Part shown: piece after piece, positions 1 to 8,109 of the stretch
Position numbering within the stretch: position 1 is the first letter of the stretch
How the letters are laid out: every line of letters begins with the position of its first letter
Source: Pimelobacter simplex
Lineage (GTDB): Bacteria > Actinomycetota > Actinomycetes > Propionibacteriales > Nocardioidaceae
DNA length: 64,000 nucleotides
Direction of reading: 5' to 3'
Assembly: GCF_900114845.1 (NCBI RefSeq)
Contig: NZ_FOUK01000007.1
Span: 62,001-126,000, forward strand
Translations under genes and position numbers: made by a program
The notes under the pieces: generated by a model
Seen by the model: only the letters and a program-made list of their open reading frames with translations
What the model was told of the DNA's origin: nothing
Databases searched by the model: none

Positions 1-27
1 CCAGGAGGACAGCTCCACGTCGGTCAC
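1..27 (-). CDS. Start of an unidentified gene cut by the left edge
   Basis: On the minus strand a GTG codon overlaps the TGA stop of the preceding secreted-protein gene (GTGA arrangement), and an open frame reading MTDVELSSW runs off the window. Such 4-base overlaps are common in this genome, so a translationally coupled downstream gene is likely. Nine residues are too few to identify a product. Confidence 0.35.
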
Positions 28-470
28 CCGCGGGTGTTGTGCCGGCTGCGGTCGTTGGTGTGGTTGCGCGACCAGTCCCGCACCTTCGGGCCGGGGCCGT
101 CCTGCGTCCAGTCGCGCACCGCGCGGCCCGAGCGGCTGTCGTCGCGGCCGCTGCGCGCGCCGGTCCGGGTGTTGTCCCGGCTGTTGCCGGTGGCCTTCGT
201 GGCCTGCGTGGCGCGGGTCCGGGTGGCCCGGGTGTTGGTGTTCGTGTCGGCACCCTGGCGGGCGCGGAGGGCGTCGGCCGGGTCGTCGTCATCGTCGTCG
301 ACCACGAGGACGACGTCCGGGGTGTCCTCCTCGCGCTTGACCGCGAGGTTGCCGTCACTCCCGCTGGCGCTGCCGGCATCGGCGGGCCAGGCGAGCAGGC
401 TGATCGTCAGTCCGGAGGCCATCAGGCCGACCAGGCCGGTCGCGGCGGCGACGACGGGCTTCTTCTTCAT
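24..470 (-). CDS. Small exported low-complexity protein
   Basis: A 148-residue protein begins MKKK followed by a hydrophobic stretch ending near WPADA, consistent with a Sec signal peptide or single membrane anchor. The rest is disordered: a run of six aspartates near residues 58-63, then a Thr/Arg/Ala-rich region with short TRAT/QATKAT repeats and a basic Ser/Arg/Asp tail. A good AGGAG ribosome site precedes the ATG. No family is recognised. The composition suggests an extracytoplasmic, possibly cell-wall-associated protein. Function unknown. Confidence 0.6.
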   Translation of the reverse strand: MKKKPVVAAATGLVGLMASGLTISLLAWPADAGSASGSDGNLAVKREEDTPDVVLVVDDDDDDPADALRARQGADTNTNTRATRTRATQATKATGNSRDNTRTGARSGRDDSRSGRAVRDWTQDGPGPKVRDWSRNHTNDRSRHNTRG

Positions 471-546
471 GGGTGCTCCTCGGTCGGGGGGACGTCGACC
501 CTGCGTCGACGTCCCGCACTCTTCCGAGCGGCCGTGAGGTCACCAT

Positions 547-580
547 GAGCCGACCATGAGAGGGCTCTCATGGTCGGCTC
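547..580 (-). terminator. Hairpin, probable U-less terminator
   Basis: A 34-base near-perfect inverted repeat has 16-base arms (GAGCCGACCATGAGAG and its complement) around GG. It lies just after the stop of the secreted-protein gene transcribed leftward and before the next gene. There is no T-run, but strong hairpins without U-tails are common at actinobacterial gene ends. A regulatory role for the downstream gene is the alternative. Confidence 0.5.
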
Positions 581-595
581 GGAGCGAAGGTGGGC

Positions 596-1228
596 TCAGC
601 CGTGCTTGATCTTCGGCGACATCTTCCTGGGGCCGAACCCGCTCCCGCTTCCGTCGCGCAGCCCGTCCTCCTGGTAGCTGTAGTCGTCGTCGGCGAGCAG
701 GTCCGCGGTCGCCAGGTCGACGCTGAACCGCACCCAGCGCGGGTTGCCCAGGCACGAGCGCGGGATCGTGGTGGTCATCACCGTGCGGCTCTTGTCGAAC
801 GTGCGCTTCAGGCCCGGGCAGCGAACGCTCGGGTCCCTCCGCTTGGTGTTGATGTCGTACAGGTCGAGGCTGCTGCCGAACATCGGGATCCGCGACGACA
901 TGAGCATCAGCCTCTTGCTCGGCGTGCGGATCGTCGACGTCGACATGAGCACGCCCTTCATCGCGCTCCGGGTGCGGACCTTGATGGTCAGGTTCCGGCC
1001 CTTGTGGTTGGCGACCACCCGGGTGATGTCGATGCTGGTCCGCTCGGGCGCGGGCGTCAGCTCCGCCCCCGGCTCCCCCATCGTCTCGCGCACGACGTCA
1101 CCGACCGCGTCGTCGTGCGTCCACCGCTCGGCGTGCGCGGGCGCGGCGAGTGCGGCGGTGCCGGCCACGAGGGCGGTGGACAGGGTGAGCGCGGCGACGG
1201 TACGGCGTACCGAGGTCATGAGATGCAT
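596..1228 (-). CDS. Secreted hypothetical protein
   Basis: A 210-residue protein starts MHLMTSVRRT with a hydrophobic core and an Ala-rich cleavage region (APAHAE near residue 33), a clear Sec signal peptide. The mature part contains TSIDITRVVANHKG and a later VRFSVDLATAD segment, suggesting a small beta-rich extracellular domain. Two cysteines (CPGLK and SCLGN) could form a disulfide. A CAGGGT -10-like box ends six bases before the ATG, so the mRNA is probably leaderless. The family is not recognised and no function is assigned. Confidence 0.7.
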   Translation of the reverse strand: MHLMTSVRRTVAALTLSTALVAGTAALAAPAHAERWTHDDAVGDVVRETMGEPGAELTPAPERTSIDITRVVANHKGRNLTIKVRTRSAMKGVLMSTSTIRTPSKRLMLMSSRIPMFGSSLDLYDINTKRRDPSVRCPGLKRTFDKSRTVMTTTIPRSCLGNPRWVRFSVDLATADLLADDDYSYQEDGLRDGSGSGFGPRKMSPKIKHG

Positions 1229-1331
1229 GGGCCCACCCTGTCAGAAGCCTCACCAAGAGTGGGCAGAACGGGGCACGACGTGCGCATTTCGGTGCCTTCC
1301 GCGGGCCTCCGGTACGCTGACCCGGCTTCTG

Positions 1332-1403
1332 GGGCGTATAGCTCAGCGGTAGAGCACCTCGCTTACAACGAGGTGGTCACAGGTTCGATCCCTGTTGCGC
1401 CCA
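1332..1403 (+). tRNA. tRNA-Val (anticodon TAC)
   Basis: The 72-base cloverleaf folds well: acceptor GGGCGTA pairs with TGCGCCC, the D arm is GCTC...GAGC, and the anticodon stem CCTCG/CGAGG holds loop CTTACAA. The T arm is ACAGG-TTCGATC-CCTGT and the discriminator is A. The anticodon UAC reads valine GUA. CCA is not encoded. The 3' half is overlapped antisense by the end of the neighbouring LysR frame. Confidence 0.95.
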
Positions 1404-2277
1404 CCCCTCCGACCAGCCGGTCCCTCAGCAGTCCCGCGAAGGCCCGCGCCGCGGCGCCGGGCTCGGCCCGCGTCGCCAGCGAGAGCGCCGTCGTCACCGA
1501 GCCCGCGAGCGGGACCGCGCGCAAGGGCGCACCGACCATCGAGGCCGCCAGCACGGCCACGCCGGCTCCCTGCGCGGCCAGGGCCAGCGCGGCCTCGGGC
1601 GAGTGCACCTGGACGGCGGGGGTCAGGGTGACGCCGGCGTCGGCGCAGGTGCGGTCGAGGGCGGCCCGGATGCCGGTACCCGGCGGCAGGGTCAGCACGG
1701 CGACGTCGGAGGCGGCCAGCTCGGCGGGCGCGAGCGCCGTCCGGACCGACCACGGGTGCCCGGCGGGGACGCCGGCGACCAGCAGCTCGTCGACCACCGT
1801 GACGACGTCGAGCCCCGGCGGGAGCGGGCCGGCGTGCGCGACGAGGGCGAGGTCGAGGTCGCCGTCGGTGAGCGCGGTGACGAGGTCCGCCGAGCTCCCC
1901 TCGCTCGCGGTGACCGCGACGCCGGGGTGCGCCGCGCGGAAGGCGGCGAAGCCGGCCAGGTAGCCGGGGATCGTGCAGCCGATGACGGTCCCGATCCGGA
2001 CCTGCCCGCGGACCACGCCGGACAGGTCGTCGGCGACCGCCCGGACCCGGCCGACCGCGTCGAGCGCCGCCGTGGCGTGCGGCAGCAGCGCGACGCCGTC
2101 CGGGGTCAGCGTGGCCAGCCGGGAGCCGCGCTCGAACAGCCGGACGCCGAGCTCGCGCTCCAGCTTGGCGACCTGCGCCGAGACGCCGGACTGGCTCACG
2201 TGCAGCGCCTCGGCGGCGCCGGTGAACGAGCCCCGGCGGTGGACCTCGAGGACGTAGCGCAGCTGGTGCAGCTCCAT
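1363..2277 (-). CDS. LysR-family transcriptional regulator, 3' end inside tRNA-Val
   Basis: A 304-residue LysR-type regulator. The N-terminal winged HTH starts MELHQLRYVLEVHRRGSFT with the family signature AAEALHVSQSGVSAQV, and the effector-binding domain begins near VRIGTVIGCT. The ATG is chosen over an upstream GTG because a TAGCAT -10-like box ends eight bases before it and LysR proteins usually begin MELxQLRYF. It is divergent from the SnoaL-like gene, its probable target. Oddly, the last 13-14 residues (ending GIEPVTTSL) are encoded by the complement of tRNA-Val, and the stop lies in the anticodon loop, so the native stop seems to have been lost. Confidence 0.85.
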   Translation of the reverse strand: MELHQLRYVLEVHRRGSFTGAAEALHVSQSGVSAQVAKLERELGVRLFERGSRLATLTPDGVALLPHATAALDAVGRVRAVADDLSGVVRGQVRIGTVIGCTIPGYLAGFAAFRAAHPGVAVTASEGSSADLVTALTDGDLDLALVAHAGPLPPGLDVVTVVDELLVAGVPAGHPWSVRTALAPAELAASDVAVLTLPPGTGIRAALDRTCADAGVTLTPAVQVHSPEAALALAAQGAGVAVLAASMVGAPLRAVPLAGSVTTALSLATRAEPGAAARAFAGLLRDRLVGGVGATGIEPVTTSL

Positions 2278-2347
2278 AAGCACTGATGCTACTTCCGATC
2301 AGAACCATCTGTTGGACTCATGGGTCTCGTCGCCGCAGGATGGAGCC

Positions 2348-2734
2348 ATGACCGATCCGCTGCCCACCGACTCCCTCCCCGCCGACCCGCGCGCGATCGC
2401 CGAGCGCTACTTCGCCTGCTGGGCCGCCGGCGACCCCGAGCCGCTGCGCCCGCTGCTCTCCCCCACGGTCACCTTCGACGGCGCGCTCGGCTCGACCCGC
2501 GGCGCCGACGAGTTCGTGGCGGGCCTCGCCGGGATGTTCGCCGCGACCACCGCCAACGACGTCCTGCTCCGACTCGCCGACGACCACGACGTCGTCACCT
2601 GGTCGGCGCTGCGGATCGCCGGCAAGCCGCCCCTCCAGGTCGCCAATTGGACGCACGTCGAGGACGGCCTGATCACCGCGGTCCGGGTCACCTTCGACCC
2701 GCGACCGATGCTCGGCGACGCGCCGGCCGGCTGA
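2348..2734 (+). CDS. SnoaL-like / NTF2-fold protein
   Basis: A 128-residue protein of the NTF2-like SnoaL type: an N-terminal helix (IAERYFACWAAGDPEPLRPLL), then alternating strands including VTFDGALGSTRG and WTHVEDGLITAVRVTFD. Such proteins are small alpha+beta barrels used as isomerases, hydrolases or ligand binders; the reaction cannot be told. A CAGGAT -10-like box ends six bases before the ATG, so it may be leaderless. It is divergent from LysR, and its 3' end overlaps the convergent MFS gene by 47 bases. Confidence 0.75.
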   Translation: MTDPLPTDSLPADPRAIAERYFACWAAGDPEPLRPLLSPTVTFDGALGSTRGADEFVAGLAGMFAATTANDVLLRLADDHDVVTWSALRIAGKPPLQVANWTHVEDGLITAVRVTFDPRPMLGDAPAG

Positions 2735-4121
2735 CCAGCGCCACCGCGACCGCGGCGGCGGTGAGGAGCGCGAGCACCGCGTCCACCCCGATCGCCACCC
2801 GCAGCCCCGGCAGCAGGGACGCCGACGCGAACCCGGTCGCCAGCGCCGACATCACCGGGGTGCCGAGCGTGATGCCGACCTGCTGGCTCATCGTGACCAG
2901 CCCGGTGGCGAGCCCCTGCTGGTCCTCCGGCACGCCGGCGGTGGCGGTCACCGCGTACCCGACGATGGCGACCAGGTTGGCCACCCCGCCCACGAAGCTC
3001 GCGACGAGCAGCAGGACCAGCCAGCCGCGGTCGGGTCCGAGCAGCACGAGCGGCAGCGTCGCCGCGGCCTGGACGACGAGACCGCCGACGATCGCGACCG
3101 GACCGCCGGTCCGCGCGATGACGCGCGGCGCGAGCAGCCCGCCGAGGACCGTCCCCACGCCCAGCACGGCGAGCACGAGCCCGGCGGTGACGGCGGAGAA
3201 GCCCAGCGTCTCCTGCAGGTACAGGGTCAGCAGGAACACGAGCGAGGTCTCCGTCGCGAAGGCCAGCAGGCCCGCCAGATTGGCCCAGGTGACCGTCCGC
3301 CGCCGCAGCAGCGCGGGCGGGACCAGCGGCTCGGCGACGCGCGCCTCGACCGCGCCGAACACCACCAGCAGTGCCACCGCCGCCAGGAGCGGACCCCAGG
3401 CAGCGGCGTCCGTCCACCCGGACCGGCCCGCGCCGTCGATGCCGAGCACGAGCGCGACCAGGGCGAGCGTGACGGTGACCGCGCCCGGGGCGTCCAGCCG
3501 GGGACGCCGTCCGGCGGGCGTGGCGCGGAGCACTGCCGGACCGACGGCGACCACGACGACCGCGACCGCCACGTTGACGAAGAACGCCCAGCGCCAGCTC
3601 ACCACCCCGGTCAGCACGCCGCCCAGGACCGCGCCGGTGGTGAACCCCGCCGCCATGAGCGCCCCGTTGAGCCCGAGCGCCCGGGCCCGGGCGGGTCCCT
3701 CCGGGAAGATCGTCGTCAGCAGCGCGAGCGCGGCCGGCGTGACCATCGCCGTGGCCAGGCCCTGGCCGATCCGGGCGCCGATGAGCAGCGCCGGCTCCCC
3801 CGCCAGCCCGCCCGCGAGCGACGAGACGCCCAGCAGCACCATCCCGGCGAGGAACAGCCGGCGCCGTCCGAAGAGGTCCGCGACCCGCCCGAAGAACAGC
3901 GTGAAGCCTGCCGCGCACAGGGCGAACGCCGTCACGATCCACTGCAGGTCCGCCGTGGCGAACCCGAGCTCGCGGCCGATGTGCGGCAGCGCGACGTTGA
4001 GGATCGAGAAGTCGACCGCGAGCGTGAAGTTGGCCGTGAGCAGGACCGCCAGCGCGATCCGCTCGGAGCGGGCGGGCCCCGTGGGACGGCGGCGGACGGG
4101 GTCCAGTTCGAGTTGGCTCAT
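2688..4121 (-). CDS. MFS drug-efflux transporter (DHA2-like)
   Basis: A 477-residue major facilitator with about 14 hydrophobic segments. Motif A appears as FGRVADLFGRRRLFL between helices 2 and 3, and motif C as GFTTGAVLGGVLTG in helix 5, typical of drug:H+ antiporters of the EmrB/QacA group. The start MSQLELD is preferred because the first helix (IALAVLLTANFTLAVDFSI) then begins near residue 22. Divergent from an XRE regulator across about 100 bases that hold an inverted repeat, the usual arrangement for a regulated exporter. Substrate unknown. Confidence 0.85.
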   Translation of the reverse strand: MSQLELDPVRRRPTGPARSERIALAVLLTANFTLAVDFSILNVALPHIGRELGFATADLQWIVTAFALCAAGFTLFFGRVADLFGRRRLFLAGMVLLGVSSLAGGLAGEPALLIGARIGQGLATAMVTPAALALLTTIFPEGPARARALGLNGALMAAGFTTGAVLGGVLTGVVSWRWAFFVNVAVAVVVVAVGPAVLRATPAGRRPRLDAPGAVTVTLALVALVLGIDGAGRSGWTDAAAWGPLLAAVALLVVFGAVEARVAEPLVPPALLRRRTVTWANLAGLLAFATETSLVFLLTLYLQETLGFSAVTAGLVLAVLGVGTVLGGLLAPRVIARTGGPVAIVGGLVVQAAATLPLVLLGPDRGWLVLLLVASFVGGVANLVAIVGYAVTATAGVPEDQQGLATGLVTMSQQVGITLGTPVMSALATGFASASLLPGLRVAIGVDAVLALLTAAAVAVALVSRPARRRASVAGRR

Positions 4122-4177
4122 GGCGTCCACGCTGGGCGAGCGCGGCGGGCCCAGCCAGGTCCCTGGGTTGCCTAGCA

Positions 4178-4190
4178 CTGGCAGGGCCAG
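4178..4190. promoter_or_regulatory. Candidate operator between MFS and XRE genes
   Basis: CTGGC and GCCAG form a 5-base inverted repeat separated by AGG in the divergent intergenic region. It lies just upstream of the putative XRE promoter. The assignment as the XRE binding site is inference from position only. Confidence 0.35.
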
Positions 4191-4223
4191 GCTGCGCGCC
4201 GGCCGGTGGGCGAGAATCGTCGG

Positions 4224-5060
4224 GTGCCCCCACCCGTGACCGAGCTCGGCGAGTTCCTCCGCTCGCGCCGCGACCGCCTCACCCCCGACGAGGTCGGGGT
4301 GCGGACCTACGGACGCCGGCGGGTCCCCGGCCTGCGCCGCGAGGAGCTCGCCCAGCTCGCCGGCGTCTCGGTCACCTACCTGACCCGGCTCGAGCAGGGC
4401 CAGTCGACCAACGCCTCCGACGCCGTCGTCGACGCCCTCGCCCGCGCCCTGCGCCTCGACCCGGACGAGCGGGCGCACCTCTTCGCGCTGGCCCGCCCGG
4501 CGCCCGTCCGCCGTCCCCGGTCGCCGCGGCCGGAGTCCGCCTCACCGGGCGCCGAGCAGCTCCTCCACGCCATGGGCGACGTCCCGGCGCTGCTCCTGGG
4601 CCGGGTCAACGACGTCCTCGCCTGGAACCGGGCCGGCCACCGCCTCCTCGCCGGCCACCTCGACCCCACCGCGCCGTCCCGCCCCGCCGACCGCCCGAAC
4701 CAGTTCCGGCTCCTCTTCCTCGACCCCCACACCCGCGACCTCTACGCCGACTGGCGCGCCGAGGCCGCCCTCGCCGTCGCCTCGCTGCGCTACGTCGCCG
4801 CCCACCACGCCGACGACCGCCGCCTCGCCGAGCTGGTCGGCGAGCTGAGCGTGCGCAGCCCGGACTTCGCCGCCCTCTGGGCCGGGCACGCGGTCGCGCT
4901 CTGCACGAGCGGCACGAAGCGCTTCCGGCACCCGGAGGTCGGCGCCCTGGACCTCGACTACGAGGTGCTGCACCTGCCCGACGGGAACGGCCAGCGGATC
5001 CTCACGCACACGGCCGCGCCGGGCAGTCCCTCGGACGCGGCGCTGCGGCTGCTGCGGTAG
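4224..5060 (+). CDS. XRE-family regulator with MmyB-like ligand-binding domain
   Basis: A 278-residue protein. An N-terminal HTH (LRREELAQLAGVSVTYLTRL, about residues 33-52) is followed by a C-terminal MmyB-type PAS-like domain with AWNRAGHRLLAGHL, FLDPHTRDLYADW and a final YEVLHLPD region. The family represses neighbouring exporters or redox genes in response to small ligands. The GTG at 4224 is preferred over the GTG at 4206 because GAGAAT ends six bases upstream, fitting a leaderless transcript. It probably controls the divergent MFS gene. Confidence 0.85.
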   Translation: MPPPVTELGEFLRSRRDRLTPDEVGVRTYGRRRVPGLRREELAQLAGVSVTYLTRLEQGQSTNASDAVVDALARALRLDPDERAHLFALARPAPVRRPRSPRPESASPGAEQLLHAMGDVPALLLGRVNDVLAWNRAGHRLLAGHLDPTAPSRPADRPNQFRLLFLDPHTRDLYADWRAEAALAVASLRYVAAHHADDRRLAELVGELSVRSPDFAALWAGHAVALCTSGTKRFRHPEVGALDLDYEVLHLPDGNGQRILTHTAAPGSPSDAALRLLR

Positions 5061-5061
5061 A

Positions 5062-5222
5062 CGGCCGGCAGCGTGGCGGGAGGCCGTCCTCGGGCAGCTT
5101 GCTGCCGGTTCGAACGGCCGCAGACACGCTCGGCCCCGACGAACCGGCCGGCAGCGTGGCGGGAGGCCGTGCTCGGGCAGCTTGCTGCCTGTTCGAACGG
5201 CCGGAGACACGCTCGGCCCGAC
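5062..5222. repeat. Tandem duplication, two ~80-base copies
   Basis: Two direct copies with period 83 begin CGGCCGGCAGCGTGGCGGGA at 5062 and 5145 and differ at about five positions. Each carries a short inverted repeat (GGCAGC-TT-GCTGCC) and a TTCGAA core. They fill the first half of the roughly 300-base gap between the XRE and peroxiredoxin genes; no convincing ORF spans them. The rest of the gap holds the terminator described next and about 100 bases in which nothing else was recognised. Confidence 0.85.
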
Positions 5223-5268
5223 AAAAAAGAGTTGAACCGCTGGCGTCTCGGGTCACCAGCGGTTCAAC
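5221..5268 (-). terminator. Rho-independent terminator of the ahpE operon
   Basis: On the minus strand a perfect 13-base stem (GTTGAACCGCTGG and its complement) with a 12-base loop is followed by TCTTTTTTGT. The hairpin plus T-tract lies about 100 bases beyond the peroxiredoxin stop codon and would end the leftward DUF3052 / acyl-CoA ligase / ahpE transcript. Confidence 0.85.
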
Positions 5269-5365
5269 AACGAGAACATTACCGGCCGTCTGCGACCCGG
5301 CCAACCGTTCTTGCGGATTTGGGACGAAAATGATCCGAAAGGACTAGGCGCCCGGCCCGACCGGG

Positions 5366-5866
5366 CTACGCCGAGGCGTAGCGCAGGGCCTCGAGGAGCT
5401 CGTCGGCGCTGCGGGCGGCGGGCTTGGGGTGGTGGACGGCCCAGCTGAGGCGTCCCGCCCGGTCGATCACGTACGACGACCGCTCGGCCGACCCGCCCCG
5501 CTCGTCGAAGACGCCGTAGGCGCGGGCGACCTCGCCGTGCGGCCAGAAGTCGCTGAGGAGGGGGAAGTTGAGGCCGTCCGCGTCGCTGAAGGCGCGGAGC
5601 GCGTAGACGGGGTCGCAGGAGATCGCGAGCACCTCGGTGTCGAAGGTGAGGAACTCGTCGAGGCGGGTCCGGAAGGCGTTCATCTCGCCGGTGCAGACGC
5701 CGCTGAAGGCGAAGGGGTAGAAGACCAGGGCGACCGCCTTGACCCCGCGGTACGACGAGAGGGTGGTGTCCTGCCCGAACTGGTCGCGCAGCGTGAAGTC
5801 GGGGGCGAGACCGCCGAGCTCGATGCCCAGCGCGGTGGTGGCCGGTCCCGCCACGTCGGGCCTCAC
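5366..5866 (-). CDS. ahpE: AhpE-type peroxiredoxin
   Basis: A 166-residue thioredoxin-fold peroxidase close to mycobacterial AhpE. LAPDFTLRDQFGQ opens the domain, the peroxidatic cysteine sits in PFAFSGVCTGE, and FPLLSDFWPHGEVARAYGV is the AhpE signature. No resolving cysteine is obvious beyond CDPVYA, consistent with a mainly 1-Cys enzyme recycled by mycothiol or mycoredoxin in actinobacteria. The GTG start overlaps the ligase stop (GTGA), so the two are translationally coupled. Expected role: cytosolic removal of peroxides and peroxynitrite. Confidence 0.88.
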   Translation of the reverse strand: MRPDVAGPATTALGIELGGLAPDFTLRDQFGQDTTLSSYRGVKAVALVFYPFAFSGVCTGEMNAFRTRLDEFLTFDTEVLAISCDPVYALRAFSDADGLNFPLLSDFWPHGEVARAYGVFDERGGSAERSSYVIDRAGRLSWAVHHPKPAARSADELLEALRYASA

Positions 5867-7506
5867 TCGCCGGGCTCGATCGCGGCGAGCTCCCGCTTGA
5901 GGACCTTGCCGGTGGCGTTGCGGGGCAGCTCGTCGAGGAAGACGATCTCGCGCGGGACCTTGTAGCGGGCCAGGTTCTGCTTGACGAGGTCCTTGAGCTC
6001 GTCGGCGGAGACGGGCTCGCCGTCGGGCACGCGGACGACGAAGGCGCGCAGCCGCTTGCCGAAGTCGGGGTCCTCGACGCCGATCGCGGCGACCTCGGCG
6101 ACCCGCTCGTGGCCGGCGAGGCAGTCCTCGACCTCCTTGGGGAAGACGTTCTCGCCGCCGGAGACGATCATCTCGTCGTCGCGGCCCTCGACGTAGAGGC
6201 GGCCCTCGGCGTCGAAGCGGCCGACGTCACCGGAGGACATGAGGCCGTCGACCATCTCCTTGCCGCCACCGCCGGTGTAGCCCTCGATCTGGAGGCTGTT
6301 GCCGACGAAGATCCGCCCGGACTCACCCTGGGGGACCTCGCGGCCCGCCTCGTCGAGGATCCGGACGACGGTCTGGTGCGGCAGCCGGCCCGCGGTGCCG
6401 GGCGCCTTGCGCAGGTCGTCGGGCGAGGCGATGGAGGCCCAGGCGACCTCGGTGGAGCCGTAGATCGAGTAGAGGTTCTCGCCGTAGCGGTCCATCCAGC
6501 GCGTCGGCAGGTCGCCGGGCAGCGCGGAGCCGGAGGAGGCGACCGCCTTGAGGTTCGGCAGGGGGTACTTGTCGAGGGTCTCGTCGGGCAGCGCGAGGAT
6601 GCGCTGCAGCATCACCGGGATGACGGCGAAGGAGTCGCAGTCCTCGTCGCGCAGGATCCGCAGCGCGTCCTCGGGGTCGAACTTGCGGGTGAGCACGAGC
6701 GTGGTGCCGAGCATCATCGCGAGCTGGTAGTGCGCGAAGCCCCAGGTGTGGAACAGGGGGGCGGCGACGTGGCACTTCCAGCCGCTGCGCAGCGGCATCC
6801 GGGAGAGCAGCGAGATCGCCGCGGGGAGACCGCCCTGGGGGCGGGGCGCGCCCTTCGGCGTACCGGTGGTGCCGGAGGTCAGGATGATCGTGCGGCCCTT
6901 GCTGGCCGGCGGTGCGAGGTCGTCGGTGCGCCCAGCCGCGAGCCCGGCGGCGATGAGGCCCTCGAGGCTGTCGTCGCCCGGCTCGCCGTCGGTCCAGCCG
7001 AGCACCCGGTCGCGGAGGTCGGCGCCGGAGAGCAGCCCGGTGAACTCCTCGTCGTGGACGACGACCCGCGGCTTCTCGCGCTCGAGGACGTCGGCCAGCT
7101 GGGGGCCCGCGAAGGCGGTGTTGAGGTAGAGGACGTCGGCGCCCAGCTTGCTGATCGCGATGGAGGCCTCGATGAAGCCGCGGTGGTTGCGGCACATCAC
7201 GGCGACGCCGTCACCGGGCCGGACGCCGCGGTCGCGCAGCCCGTGGGCCAGCGCGTTGGTGCGCTCCTGCAGCTCGCCGAACGTGAGCGCGCCGCGCTCG
7301 TCGATGATCGCGGTCTGCTCGGGCATGCGCAGGGCGATGGTCTTGAAGCCGCCCGCGGGGGTGGTGCTCCACTGGCGCAGGGCGTTCGCCATGCCGGCCA
7401 GGACCGACGGCGAGTACGGCCGCACGATCCCCGACTCGGTGAGGATCTTCAGGCTGGTCCCGGTGTCCTTGACCTTGCCGGTGACCCGGCTGGCGATCTT
7501 CCCCAT
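5863..7506 (-). CDS. Acyl-CoA ligase (long-chain fatty-acid CoA synthetase, FadD-like)
   Basis: A 547-residue AMP-forming ligase of the ANL superfamily. It shows the P-loop-like TSGTTGTPKGA (A3), YGSTEV (A5), SGDVGRFDAEGRLYVEGRDD (A7/A8 hinge) and the C-terminal catalytic lysine in ATGKVLKREL (A10). It activates a carboxylate as acyl-AMP and transfers it to CoA. The N-terminal extension (KVKDTGTSLKILTESGIV) resembles mycobacterial FadD2-type proteins. It lies in a leftward operon after DUF3052 and before ahpE. Chain-length preference cannot be read from sequence. Confidence 0.85.
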   Translation of the reverse strand: MGKIASRVTGKVKDTGTSLKILTESGIVRPYSPSVLAGMANALRQWSTTPAGGFKTIALRMPEQTAIIDERGALTFGELQERTNALAHGLRDRGVRPGDGVAVMCRNHRGFIEASIAISKLGADVLYLNTAFAGPQLADVLEREKPRVVVHDEEFTGLLSGADLRDRVLGWTDGEPGDDSLEGLIAAGLAAGRTDDLAPPASKGRTIILTSGTTGTPKGAPRPQGGLPAAISLLSRMPLRSGWKCHVAAPLFHTWGFAHYQLAMMLGTTLVLTRKFDPEDALRILRDEDCDSFAVIPVMLQRILALPDETLDKYPLPNLKAVASSGSALPGDLPTRWMDRYGENLYSIYGSTEVAWASIASPDDLRKAPGTAGRLPHQTVVRILDEAGREVPQGESGRIFVGNSLQIEGYTGGGGKEMVDGLMSSGDVGRFDAEGRLYVEGRDDEMIVSGGENVFPKEVEDCLAGHERVAEVAAIGVEDPDFGKRLRAFVVRVPDGEPVSADELKDLVKQNLARYKVPREIVFLDELPRNATGKVLKRELAAIEPGE

Positions 7507-7516
7507 GGATCTATTG

Positions 7517-7945
7517 TCAGGCGATCGACTTCGGGGCGACCAGCCGGGTCGCCGCCCAGTCCTTGCTGACCGTGGCCGCGGTGGTCTGGGCCAGTCCGGC
7601 GACGGGCGCCGCCTCGGCGATGTCGGCGGCGTCGACGGCGCCGGGTCGCCCGATCTTGGGGGTGAGCAGCCAGATCACGCCGCCACCGACGAGGTCGGTG
7701 AGCGCGTCGACGAGGCCGTCGACCAGGTCGCCGTCGTCCTCGCGCCACCAGAGCAGCACGGCGTCGACGACATTGCCGTAGTCACCGTCGACCATGTCGC
7801 CGTCGATCGCGTCCTCGAGCGCGACCCGCAGGGCGTCGTCGGTGTCGTTGTCCCAGCCGAGTTCCTGGACCACCATGCCCGGCTTGAGGCCCATCCGCTC
7901 GGCGGGTCCGGTCGGGGTGGTGCCGCCAGGGGCGGTCGAAGTCAC
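7517..7945 (-). CDS. DUF3052 family protein
   Basis: A 142-residue DUF3052 protein (ERMGLKPGMVVQELGWDND, then DLVDGLVDALTDLVGGGVIWLLTPK) that keeps the actinobacterial habit of lying divergently beside aceE. The molecular function is unknown. A GGAGGA ribosome site precedes the GTG start. It heads the leftward transcript that continues, after an 11-base gap, into the acyl-CoA ligase and ahpE. Confidence 0.88.
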   Translation of the reverse strand: MTSTAPGGTTPTGPAERMGLKPGMVVQELGWDNDTDDALRVALEDAIDGDMVDGDYGNVVDAVLLWWREDDGDLVDGLVDALTDLVGGGVIWLLTPKIGRPGAVDAADIAEAAPVAGLAQTTAATVSKDWAATRLVAPKSIA

Positions 7946-8109
7946 GGTGAGTCCTCCAGTGGTTCGGGGTACGACGAGGGTCCCGCGAACGTGCGGGTTG
8001 GGGAGTAGTCCAGCGGAGTCAGGTGCCCAGGCGCAACCCTCCGGCGCTTCCGGTCGCCTCCGCGACCGTACTCATGGGTAGATTTTCTGCCCTGGAGGGA
8101 GGTGCAACG

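Noticed and set aside
2688..4478. A longer MFS protein starting at 4478
   Set aside because: The extra 119 residues are antisense to the XRE gene and hydrophilic; MSQLELD fits the first transmembrane helix and spacing.
5062..5222. CRISPR array or tRNA fragment (GGTTCGAAC resembles a T loop)
   Set aside because: There are only two adjacent copies with no spacers, and no cloverleaf can be folded around the motif.
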